Source of the DNA: JANMZR01 sp031383555
GTDB taxonomy: Bacteria > Bacteroidota > Bacteroidia > Cytophagales > Spirosomataceae
Length of the DNA: 19,506 bases
Assembly (NCBI GenBank): GCA_031383555.1
Contig: JANMZR010000183.1
Coordinates: forward strand, 1-19,506
Direction: 5' to 3'
Positions 1 to 6,942 of the stretch are shown here, piece after piece. The notes below the pieces were generated by a model that searched no databases, had not been told where the DNA came from, and worked only from the letters and a program-made list of their open reading frames with translations. Both the position numbers and the translations under genes were made by a program. Positions within the stretch are counted from its first letter, which is position 1. Every line of letters begins with the position of its first letter.

Positions 1-197
1 GATTAGGGAGGCGGTTAGATAGATGTTAGATTTGAGATGTTAGAAATTAGAAAGTAGATATTAGAAGGAAGTACTTAGAAATAGACAATTCTAATTTTAA
101 AATTATTAGTTTTAACTACAACTATTTAACCACAATCACGCATCCTAAAGATAAACCATTAGTTATTTTTTACCCACAAAATTATTTTTAAAAAAAG
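1..197. repeat. AT-rich intergenic stretch with TTAGA-type low-complexity repeats
   Basis: The first ~90 bases are a degenerate tandem of short purine-rich words. GATGTTAGA occurs at 22-30 and 36-44, GATATTAGA at 57-65, and further TTAGA words at 15-19 and 75-79. The rest up to the gene at 198 is plain AT-rich sequence. I see no clear TAnnTTTG box before that gene; the run of A just before its ATG is the only translation signal. Any upstream gene lies outside the window. Confidence 0.5.
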
Positions 198-1568
198 ATG
201 AAAAAACAATTTTTGACCCTCATTGTATTCGCCATATTCACCACTGTTTCTTTTGCTCAGGTTGGCATCAATTCCGACAATTCTGCCCCACATCCTTCAG
301 CCCAATTAGATATTAAAAGCAGCGATAAAGGGCTTTTAATACCTAGAATGACCACAATTGAAAGAAATGCAATCCAAAATCCTGAAATTGGCTTGATGGT
401 ATTTGATAAAGATTTACAAGAAATATTTATTTTTAATTCAGATGGTTGGAAGCAGGGAACAATGTCGAAGTTGCCATTGGAATTAACAGGAAACAAATTA
501 AATATTTTAAAAGTTATCAATACAAAAACTGACAGTTATCCAACAGGAAGTACAGCCGCCGAATTTAAAACTAATGACATTTTAGGAATTGCAATAAAAG
601 CGGAATCATCAAGTAATTTACCAACGATTGATGCTAGAAATAATTCTGGAACAGCAATCGAAGCTGTATCTAATTTTGGGCTTGCTGGTGCTTTTAGCAG
701 TAATACTGGAACAGCTATCTTAGGAACTACTGGGAATAATAATGCTATTTCAGGGTCAAATAATTCAAATACAATCCCAACTGCAAAATTTACAAATAAT
801 GGTACAGGAAGAGCTTTAGAGTTAATTGGAAATGCATCTATTAAAGCTAATTCATTAAATTCATTATATATTGAAAATAATAAACCTTTTAATATTGGCG
901 GAATTGATGATGAAGCTGCAGGTGCATTTATTAATAATTCTCCTTTTGGAAAAGGCATAAGCTCTAGAACTACAAATAATGGTACCGCTATTTATGCCCA
1001 AGCTCATGGAACAGGTAATGGCATCAGTGCTCAATCAAATAGTGGGACTGGTATTTCCGGAACATCTACTACTGGCAACGGTGGTTTCTTTTTTAGTCAA
1101 TTTAATAATGCAATCCAAGGGTATTCAATAAATAAATCAGCAATTGATATGAATAATGCCTCATTAAATTATCCAACAGTTAAATTTTCTAATTTATTAA
1201 ATGGTGGAACCGCTCTTGAAATAAATGGAAATATAGCTTTAAACGGCAAAATCCTAAACGAAGCCTACCAAACCCCCACTTTCGAAAACAGCTGGACTAA
1301 CTTTGGTGGTGAATGGAATACAGCCAAATTTTATAAAGGAAAGGACGGTCGAGTATATTTAGAAGGTGTGGTAACTGGAGGCTCAAGCTCAGTAATATGC
1401 ACATTACCTGTGGGGTATAGGCCAGCAAACAGGATATTCTTTATGGTAAGTCATGATGGTAATGGCCGTGGGCGAATTGATATACAAGCCAACGGTATAG
1501 TTAGTTTTGACTATGGCGCTAATAGAACTCAAGTTGGATTGGATGGCATTTCGTTTAGAGTGGATTAA
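198..1568 (+). CDS. secreted phage-tail-fibre-like surface protein
   Basis: The product is a 456-residue exported protein, probably a fibrous surface or adhesive protein; its function is not known. Residues 1-20 form a Sec signal peptide ending SFA|QVG. Residues 21-85 are the module common in Bacteroidota surface proteins (QVGIN...PHPSAQLDI...KGLLIPRMT, then GLMVFD and IFNSDGW). Residues ~145-345 are rich in Gly, Asn and Thr and repeat an NxGTxI-like unit (NNSGTAI at 148, SNTGTAI at 168, NNGTGRA at 200, NNGTAIY at 260), which suggests a beta-helical or fibre shaft. Residues ~385-456 resemble a tail-fibre tip domain (YLEGVVTGG, TLPVGYRPA, VGLDGISFRV). No T9SS sorting domain is visible. The next gene shares residues 21-37 exactly. 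The signal peptide argues against a gene of an intact prophage. Domain calls come from recognised motifs only; the role is inferred. Confidence 0.85.
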   Translation: MKKQFLTLIVFAIFTTVSFAQVGINSDNSAPHPSAQLDIKSSDKGLLIPRMTTIERNAIQNPEIGLMVFDKDLQEIFIFNSDGWKQGTMSKLPLELTGNKLNILKVINTKTDSYPTGSTAAEFKTNDILGIAIKAESSSNLPTIDARNNSGTAIEAVSNFGLAGAFSSNTGTAILGTTGNNNAISGSNNSNTIPTAKFTNNGTGRALELIGNASIKANSLNSLYIENNKPFNIGGIDDEAAGAFINNSPFGKGISSRTTNNGTAIYAQAHGTGNGISAQSNSGTGISGTSTTGNGGFFFSQFNNAIQGYSINKSAIDMNNASLNYPTVKFSNLLNGGTALEINGNIALNGKILNEAYQTPTFENSWTNFGGEWNTAKFYKGKDGRVYLEGVVTGGSSSVICTLPVGYRPANRIFFMVSHDGNGRGRIDIQANGIVSFDYGANRTQVGLDGISFRVD

Positions 1569-1660
1569 ATCTACCTTTTAATAACAAACTTGCAAATGAA
1601 TTGGTTTTACAATTTTTTCTTTAAATCTTTGGTATACAATTGATTAAACTGTAGCCAAAT

Positions 1661-2617
1661 ATGAAAAAACTTTTATTCTCTTTAATTGTCATTGCAAATA
1701 TATCTTTCGCTCAAGTAGGCATCAATTCTGATAATTCAGCTCCTCATCCCTCCGCACAATTAGAGGTAAAAAGCAATAATAAAGGATTGCTTTTGCCGAG
1801 AATTACTTCCCCAGCCTCTTCTATTTCGGGCCCAGCAGCTGGGCTTATGGTCTATGACCAAGCCAATGCCAATCTTAGTTTTTTCAATGGCGCCAATTGG
1901 AGCAATGTCGATGGAAGTACTGGTAATCAGGGACTTTATAGCCGTTTTCCAAATTCGATGGGCTTTCCTAGTGTTAGCTTTACCACAGGTTCAAGCCAAG
2001 TTGCATATGTTTGGCAAGTGCCGGCTGGTATCAATCAGATATGGATTGAAGCTTGGGCTGGAGGCTTTTACGGGGGTACCCTACCAGCCACTTCCAGTAA
2101 TTCAACTTATGCTTATGGGGGTGATGCTAGCGATTTTGCAAGTTTTATTGTAAATGTAACTTCGGGTGAAAATATTTCGATTGCAGTAGGTAAAGGTGGA
2201 ACTAAAGACTTTATCCCAGGTAATACTTTAATAACTACATCAGCAGCACCAGTTCGTTCTTATGAAATATCAAGAAGCAGATCAAACATTTCGTACAATG
2301 GATCACTTACTGCAATTGTACCAGGCCTACTTTTATTTGTAGAAGGTGAACAGGGGCATCAAACGAAATTAGATTATGTTCAAGCTGGAACAACTGATTT
2401 TCGAAGAATTGTTACTGGTGGCAAAGGTGGAGACGCATACCCCGCTTCCAAAGGTGGTTACGGAAGTACAGTAACTTATGATATGATTGATAATGGTACC
2501 TCGAGCAATTTAATTTCACTTAGTGCTATTAAAGGTGCTACCCCTGGAGCAGGTGGCGGCGTTAGCCTTGGTTCAGCAGGAGCGGGTGGATGCGGTTATG
2601 TTATAATTCATTGGTAA
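1661..2617 (+). CDS. secreted protein: shared N-terminal module plus glycine-rich tail-fibre-like domain
   Basis: This 318-residue paralogue of the preceding gene lies 92 bases downstream and is probably co-expressed. Residues 1-17 are a signal peptide ending SFA|QVG. Residues 18-34 are identical to residues 21-37 of its neighbour, followed by KGLLLPRIT, GLMVYD and FFNGANW. The C-terminal half differs completely. It opens with WQVPAGINQIWIEAWAGG at ~118-134, then has Gly-rich segments (VGKGG, VTGGKGGDAY, SKGGYGS, GAGGGVSLGSAGAGG) and ends GYVIIHW. That layout matches the glycine-rich domain seen at the tips of some phage tail fibres and in bacterial surface proteins. The pair looks like one attachment module carrying two different distal domains. 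A near-match -7 box (AATCTTTG, 1624-1631) lies upstream but sits farther from the start than the convincing boxes in this window. Stability or adhesion roles are inference. Confidence 0.85.
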   Translation: MKKLLFSLIVIANISFAQVGINSDNSAPHPSAQLEVKSNNKGLLLPRITSPASSISGPAAGLMVYDQANANLSFFNGANWSNVDGSTGNQGLYSRFPNSMGFPSVSFTTGSSQVAYVWQVPAGINQIWIEAWAGGFYGGTLPATSSNSTYAYGGDASDFASFIVNVTSGENISIAVGKGGTKDFIPGNTLITTSAAPVRSYEISRSRSNISYNGSLTAIVPGLLLFVEGEQGHQTKLDYVQAGTTDFRRIVTGGKGGDAYPASKGGYGSTVTYDMIDNGTSSNLISLSAIKGATPGAGGGVSLGSAGAGGCGYVIIHW

Positions 2618-2630
2618 AAAATTCACCAAT
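2610..2630. terminator. possible bidirectional terminator between convergent genes
   Basis: ATTGGT (2610-2615) and ACCAAT (2625-2630) form a perfect 6-bp inverted repeat around a 9-base A/T-rich loop. It spans the stop codons of two convergent genes that end only 5 bases apart. The stem is short and no long U-run follows on either strand, so this is a weak call. Confidence 0.3.
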
Positions 2631-4686
2631 TCCATCTTATCTGCATCTTAATTTCCGATTTATGGGGTTTTGCAATTTCCTCCAAGCCTGAGCTTATAGT
2701 TTCCTGATTGAAATAGTCGGTGCGAGCCCAGCGCAATTGAATTTCTGTCGATTTTATGGGCTTATATGTCATTAACAGATAATGCCTTATCCCTTTATTG
2801 TAATAGGCAGGAAACGAAAAAGCATAGAGCACGTCTTGCTCGTAAACATATTGGCGGTTGTCGTAATTGTCGGTATTGAAATAGGCCAAACGAGCATCAA
2901 ATGATAATCGATTAATTTTCAAACTCGCATCTTGCACTAGCGCAAATCCAAAACTAACTGGCTGATTTTCAAAATTATAACTACTCCCAATTACCCTACT
3001 TTTTATAGCCCAAAGGCTGTTCAATGGTTTTTCAAAACTTAAAAGTACATTCCTTTTTATGGTATTGGTCACCACATTTAATTTTTCTATTTTCAAATTT
3101 TTGCCTTTATGTTGCTCCCGATATTGCAAATTCCAATGCGAGGTTTTTGTTGGATTATAGGTAAGTCTATGTAAAAATTCTAGACCTTCCGAAGGGCCAT
3201 CAACCCCAAACTTAATTTCTGGGAATTTGAAGTAATCGAACGATGTCGTATAAATCCATTGCCGATTTGGACTAAATTTATAGCCAATAAAAGCTCCTTT
3301 TTCATTGATATTACGACTGTTTTCCCCAAAAGCATTTGCATAAAAGCTATGGAAATTTTTATCATAATTTCTGAATACAAATGAAAGGTCCGACTTCTTG
3401 GAGAGGCTCATAATCAAGCCGTTAACAGTGCCAATACCTCCTGATTTGGAGCGTGCTGTTTCACCAAAAAAGTTTAAATTGTTTACGATATAACTGTATG
3501 AAAAGCTACCGATTGTATTATTTTTGCCTTTGAATTCAAATTGATTATAAGGCCTATTTTGTTTAATATAAGGCAAATCAAAATCAGTTTTGAGGCCTGT
3601 CAATTCAAATTGCAAATTATTTTCTTTGTTTTGCCAACGGGCATTGAAGCCAAAGTTCTGTTCAAAAAGTATAGCTTTATCATCTATTTCTGACTGGGTT
3701 CTATGATAGCCATCGGTATCGATGGAGCTCACATTTTGCACCCCTGTAACTTTATCAACTACTAAATTGGCCGTGCGTTTATTTCTTGCAAAAAAACCAG
3801 TTAATTCAAATTGACCCAATTGGTAGGTAGCCGCACCACCTCTAAAAAAATTACTTTCTATTATTGAAGTATAAGGTCTAATACCCAAGCTATTTCGTCG
3901 AACTGAAAGAATAGTTTCGGCTCCTTTTCCCAAATAAAACCCAGACGAAAGTACAATACCTTGGCCAAATTGCATAGTATAGTCGCCCAAACTAATATTT
4001 TTCCAACGGCCTTTATTTTGAACTTGAAAATGGAATGAGGCAAAATCCGCTACAAATTGTCGTTTCTTAGCATTGAAATTAAAGGTTTCACCGTCGTCTT
4101 TATCCAAAGTGAAGCCAGCCGAAATATCTTTTATATGAAATACTTTATATCGCAAATATAGGCTACCTGGCTTACCCAAATATCGCACAGTTTCTCTGCC
4201 TTTAAGTGGTGTGTATCCTTTTTTTTGCTCTAAAATATTGTTTGATCTGAAAATTAAAGTTTGGTTAGCCTTTTTGAAGCTTTCCTCAACAGAACTCATT
4301 GATAAGGTTGACTCTGAGATAGTTACAAAAGGTATTATTTTATAAATTGTATCCAAATCATAGCCTTCCAATACTTGCAACTCATAAATAGATGCAAAAC
4401 TTCCAGCAGAGGTTCTATAATCGATCAGTGTTTTTATTTGTTTATCTGAGAGTACAAAAAGGGATGCCAACTGAGCATAATTGGCCTTATTCAAATCAAT
4501 AGGATTAATATATAATTGACTCAGCGACTCTAATAGTTCCTCGTAATTGAGGTCGTCACTGGGTATACCAATAATATTTTGAACGAACGCCTGAAAATCG
4601 ATATTTTGCTTTGGGTATTGCTGAGCATCCAAATTTATTGAACCAATATTTGCAAAAAATAATATTAGTAATGTGCTCTTTTTCAA
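2623..4686 (-). CDS. outer-membrane protein: secreted helix-hairpin-helix segment fused to a beta-barrel
   Basis: The 687-residue product has a signal peptide (LLILFF core, cut near LDA|QQ at residue 21). A ComEA-like HHH segment follows at ~61-122: PIDLNKANYAQL, then LSDKQIKTLIDYR, GSFASIYELQ and IIPFV. The remaining ~560 residues alternate polar and hydrophobic residues with many aromatics, as in beta-barrels, and the protein ends in an aromatic residue (MQIRWNW), a usual outer-membrane barrel signal. ComEA's HHH binds DNA in the periplasm during uptake; whether this one binds DNA is unknown. The start codon appears to be TTG at 4684-4686. No ATG or GTG precedes it in frame before a stop at 4735-4737, and the signal peptide begins at once after it. 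A near-match -7 box (AATATTTG, minus strand 4714-4707) lies 20 bases upstream. I recall this architecture as a widespread, uncharacterised Bacteroidota family. Confidence 0.85.
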   Translation of the reverse strand: MKKSTLLILFFANIGSINLDAQQYPKQNIDFQAFVQNIIGIPSDDLNYEELLESLSQLYINPIDLNKANYAQLASLFVLSDKQIKTLIDYRTSAGSFASIYELQVLEGYDLDTIYKIIPFVTISESTLSMSSVEESFKKANQTLIFRSNNILEQKKGYTPLKGRETVRYLGKPGSLYLRYKVFHIKDISAGFTLDKDDGETFNFNAKKRQFVADFASFHFQVQNKGRWKNISLGDYTMQFGQGIVLSSGFYLGKGAETILSVRRNSLGIRPYTSIIESNFFRGGAATYQLGQFELTGFFARNKRTANLVVDKVTGVQNVSSIDTDGYHRTQSEIDDKAILFEQNFGFNARWQNKENNLQFELTGLKTDFDLPYIKQNRPYNQFEFKGKNNTIGSFSYSYIVNNLNFFGETARSKSGGIGTVNGLIMSLSKKSDLSFVFRNYDKNFHSFYANAFGENSRNINEKGAFIGYKFSPNRQWIYTTSFDYFKFPEIKFGVDGPSEGLEFLHRLTYNPTKTSHWNLQYREQHKGKNLKIEKLNVVTNTIKRNVLLSFEKPLNSLWAIKSRVIGSSYNFENQPVSFGFALVQDASLKINRLSFDARLAYFNTDNYDNRQYVYEQDVLYAFSFPAYYNKGIRHYLLMTYKPIKSTEIQLRWARTDYFNQETISSGLEEIAKPHKSEIKMQIRWNW

Positions 4687-4706
4687 TAGGTTAGTAAAGT
4701 TTTTTT

Positions 4707-4714
4707 CAAATATT
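4707..4714 (-). promoter_or_regulatory. near-match -7 promoter box (AATATTTG)
   Basis: On the minus strand AATATTTG matches TAnnTTTG at all but the first fixed base. It lies 20 bases before the TTG start of the HHH/beta-barrel gene, the spacing seen for the perfect boxes elsewhere in this window. No clear -33 TTTG is visible. The end of the palindromic element (4729) falls about where the -33 region would be. Confidence 0.35.
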
Positions 4715-4728
4715 AGTATTAAATATAT

Positions 4729-4933
4729 TAATAATTATGGTTTTAGAGGATTTAGAGTGAAAATCAAATAAGTAGTTTATTCGGAACAAGTTCCTTCGCC
4801 AGCTTTGCGACTCAGGAGGACATTCACCGGAGTGTCCTGCTGACGAAGGAAGCATCTTGTTTAAATTTTAAGCACAATTATTTTTTTGATTAAAACCCTG
4901 TTCACTCTAATTCCTGTAGTGCCATAATTATTA
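4729..4933. repeat. 205-nt nested imperfect palindrome, MITE/REP-like element
   Basis: The two halves are reverse complements over a series of nested arms. TAATAATTATGG (4729-4740) pairs with 4922-4933. After 11-base spacers on both sides, themselves partly complementary (6 of 11), TTAGAGTGAA (4752-4761) pairs with 4901-4910. AATCAAA (4762-4768) pairs with 4885-4891, AACAAG (4785-4790) with 4856-4861, TTCCTTCG (4791-4798) with 4844-4851, CAGC (4800-4803) with 4839-4842, and AGGACA (4817-4822) with 4833-4838. About 59 base pairs form in total. The core (4785-4861) is visibly richer in G+C than its surroundings and contains CTCAGGAGGACA and CGAAGGAA, words like those of dispersed intergenic palindromes in many genomes. 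There is no coding sequence. Long terminal inverted repeats suggest a non-autonomous element; copy number cannot be seen here. Confidence 0.7.
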
Positions 4934-4950
4934 TTAAATGCTCCACATTT

Positions 4951-4980
4951 ATCATTCTTCATTCATAATTCGTCATTCCC
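4951..4980. repeat. short CATTC-rich low-complexity tract
   Basis: CATTC recurs at 4953-4957, 4960-4964 and 4974-4978 within an A/T-rich tract next to the stop codon of the following minus-strand gene. It is a minor degenerate repeat with no visible function. Confidence 0.3.
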
Positions 4981-4981
4981 C

Positions 4982-6097
4982 TTAAGCTTTCCTTTTTAAA
5001 ATATCAATGAGCTCATCAGCCTCATCGCTATTCAAATTCCACTGGTATTTTGGGGCATATTTGTATTTCAAAAGATTTATTGCTTCGTCGGTGTCTTTAC
5101 AATTTTCCAAAATAAGTAAAGTTTCATTAAATGCAGCTGAGTCACCATTGAAAAGCTTGTTGATAAACACAAACTTTTGATTGAGGGAAATGGAGCCAGC
5201 CATATTTTTTATTGGTGCATTTTGGTGTAAATCCGCCAAGTTCAAATTGTCATTTTGAGTCAAATGTTGGTTTAAAGTTGGCTGATCCGTCTGGTAGGTT
5301 TCATTCAAATTGGTAGGCTCTTCTTTTTCAACTATCTTATTTTTAGCTACTTCTATTATTTCTTCTTCTTTAATTTCAATTGGCTTTTGTACTATTTCTT
5401 TTGCTTCAGGTACGGCAATTGTGTCGAAAAAAGAAGTAGATTCTGGTTTATTTCCTCCATCATTTAAGCCTGACTTGTTCTTATAAAATTGATTTTTTTC
5501 GCAGTTCAATACAGTCGAAAACTGTGAAATCACAACATCGGTGTCATCTAAAGTAATACTATTTGACAGCTCTTCCATCCAATTTAAGGCTTGATTTGTA
5601 AAAACAGACTCCTTCTCTTCAAACTTCTTTGAAAAGCCATCAACCAGCCCTGAATTGATTCTAATATATTTTTTAATATGGTCAGTGTCGAGTTTCGTAC
5701 ATTTAAAATCAGGCATATCTCTTAATATTCCATCAAAATATTCTTGGGGATTCAACGTCAATGCCAAGGTTTCGGCAGTAGCTTTAGACAATAATGGCTG
5801 TAAATTTTCCTTTTTTACCGAAATATTTTGAGAAACAATATTCATGAAATCTTGAAGTGCAGCCTTCACTTTTTCATTTTCAAAATCAAAATATGGGCTT
5901 TTAAACTTTTCAGTTGTGGCTTTCCAATTTTCAAATAAACTCTTAACAGTAAACACATTAACTTGCTCAATTGGAGAAATATTTAGAATTTCGCCACCTG
6001 TGATTGTGTCTTTATTACTAAAAAATTCGTTAGCTATTTTGTGGCTAAACTCATTGCTATATTCAGAAATGGCCTTTAGGTCTAATTTGCTAGTCAT
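4982..6097 (-). CDS. uncharacterised cytoplasmic protein with conserved C-terminal module
   Basis: The 371-residue product has no signal peptide or membrane segment. Residues 1-210 are mostly helical and charged. Residues ~215-300 form a low-complexity linker rich in Glu, Lys, Gln and Asn (for example KPIEIKEEEIIEVAKNK), probably disordered. Residues 301-371 form a compact module, ISLNQKFVFINKLF, then NGDSAAFNETLLILE, DEAINLLK, YQWNLNSDEADEL. I recall this as a short conserved C-terminal segment in many Bacteroidota hypothetical proteins, but no function is known to me. The ATG start (6095-6097) has no clear ribosome site, and no TAnnTTTG box was found in the shared divergent region up to 6362. 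It is transcribed away from tdk and is probably monocistronic, because the palindromic element lies downstream. Confidence 0.8.
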   Translation of the reverse strand: MTSKLDLKAISEYSNEFSHKIANEFFSNKDTITGGEILNISPIEQVNVFTVKSLFENWKATTEKFKSPYFDFENEKVKAALQDFMNIVSQNISVKKENLQPLLSKATAETLALTLNPQEYFDGILRDMPDFKCTKLDTDHIKKYIRINSGLVDGFSKKFEEKESVFTNQALNWMEELSNSITLDDTDVVISQFSTVLNCEKNQFYKNKSGLNDGGNKPESTSFFDTIAVPEAKEIVQKPIEIKEEEIIEVAKNKIVEKEEPTNLNETYQTDQPTLNQHLTQNDNLNLADLHQNAPIKNMAGSISLNQKFVFINKLFNGDSAAFNETLLILENCKDTDEAINLLKYKYAPKYQWNLNSDEADELIDILKRKA

Positions 6098-6362
6098 TAA
6101 AATATTATGTTTTTTTGTATATTATTAAGAGAACTTTTTTGAAAAACAACATTGATTATTGAATAATTCTTAAGAAAATCGATAATTCTATTTGAAATAA
6201 TTACGTGAAAATAATTGAATTTCCTGTAAAAATTAACGATTTTGCAAAGTAAAAATTATATAGGGGTTAAGAAGTGTCAATTATTAATTTTTTATTTATT
6301 CTAAGCGTTTAAAATTGATTGCTTTGGCTTTTTGGCTAGGGTTAAAAATCTAAAGGAAAAAA
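6098..6362. other. divergent intergenic region between the 371-aa gene and tdk
   Basis: This very A/T-rich stretch must hold promoters for both directions. I found no perfect TAnnTTTG on either strand. The nearest candidate for tdk is TTGCTTTG at 6319-6326, one mismatch and rather far (36 bases) from the ATG. An AAAGG sequence at 6352-6356, six bases before the tdk ATG, is one of the few purine-rich ribosome-site candidates in the window. No RNA gene or repeat is evident. Confidence 0.4.
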
Positions 6363-6941
6363 ATGTCGGAGCATTTTGATGGTGAAATAAGTAATAAAGT
6401 AACTTCAAATGGTTGGTTAGAAGTTATTTGTGGTTCCATGTTTTCGGGTAAAACGGAAGAATTAATCAGAAAACTAAATAGAGCGAAAATAGCCAAACAA
6501 AAAGTGGAAATATTTAAGCCTGCCATTGACACACGCTACCATGACGCCGATATTGTATCACATAATTCCAATGCAATTCGCTCAACACCAGTACAAACTG
6601 CTCATGAAATATTATTGTTATCAGGTGATAGTCAAGTCATTGGCATTGATGAAGCCCAATTTTTTGACGAGGGTTTAATCGAAGTTTGCACAAAACTGGC
6701 TGATAGTGGCAAAAGAGTAATTGTAGCTGGTTTGGACATGGATTTTCAAGGGAAACCGTTTGGCCCAATTCCGCAATTGATGGCCATCGCCGAGTATGTA
6801 ACCAAAGTGCATGCAATATGTGTTGTTTGTGGTGAGTTGGCATCGTATTCTTATCGTAAAACTAGCAATAGCTCACAGGTTATGTTAGGTGAAACAGATA
6901 GTTATGAAGCACGCTGCCGAAAATGTATGAAGCTACATTAA
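6363..6941 (+). CDS. tdk: thymidine kinase
   Basis: The enzyme phosphorylates thymidine to dTMP with ATP in pyrimidine salvage, in the cytoplasm. The 192-residue length is normal for type II (TK1-like) kinases. The P-loop GSMFSGKT is at 24-31. The catalytic Glu is in GIDEAQFFD (E97). The zinc site is C153-x2-C156 with C185-x2-C188. The lasso and substrate end has YEARC at 181-185. GLDMDFQGKPFG at 123-134 is also typical. The ATG has an AAAGG sequence six bases upstream. The stop codon is one base before the ATG of the porZ-like gene, so the two are almost certainly translated from one mRNA. Nothing is missing from the active site. Confidence 0.96.
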   Translation: MSEHFDGEISNKVTSNGWLEVICGSMFSGKTEELIRKLNRAKIAKQKVEIFKPAIDTRYHDADIVSHNSNAIRSTPVQTAHEILLLSGDSQVIGIDEAQFFDEGLIEVCTKLADSGKRVIVAGLDMDFQGKPFGPIPQLMAIAEYVTKVHAICVVCGELASYSYRKTSNSSQVMLGETDSYEARCRKCMKLH

Positions 6942-6942
6942 A

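Noticed and set aside
536..958. 140-codon open frame on the minus strand opposite the fibre-like gene
   Set aside because: It is the antisense of Gly/Asn/Thr-rich repeat codons, has no recognisable domain and lies wholly inside a well supported plus-strand gene.
1624..1631. AATCTTTG as the promoter of the second fibre-like gene
   Set aside because: It has one mismatch and lies 29 bases before the ATG, outside the 18-20 base spacing of the better boxes; co-transcription with the first gene is as likely.
1854..2153. 99-codon open frame on the plus strand in another frame
   Set aside because: It overlaps the second fibre-like gene, whose frame has a signal peptide and recognised domain motifs; the alternative has none.
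198..2617. Prophage remnant
   Set aside because: The tail-fibre-like domains are on proteins with Sec signal peptides, and no capsid, terminase, integrase or lysis gene is present.
4785..4861. Palindromic core considered as a tRNA, riboswitch or intrinsic terminator
   Set aside because: There is no cloverleaf or known riboswitch consensus, no U-run follows, and the symmetry continues far outside the core, which fits a repeat element better.
4951..4980. CATTC repeats considered as a CRISPR or iteron array
   Set aside because: Units are only five bases, irregularly spaced and few; there are no spacers and no cas or replication gene nearby.
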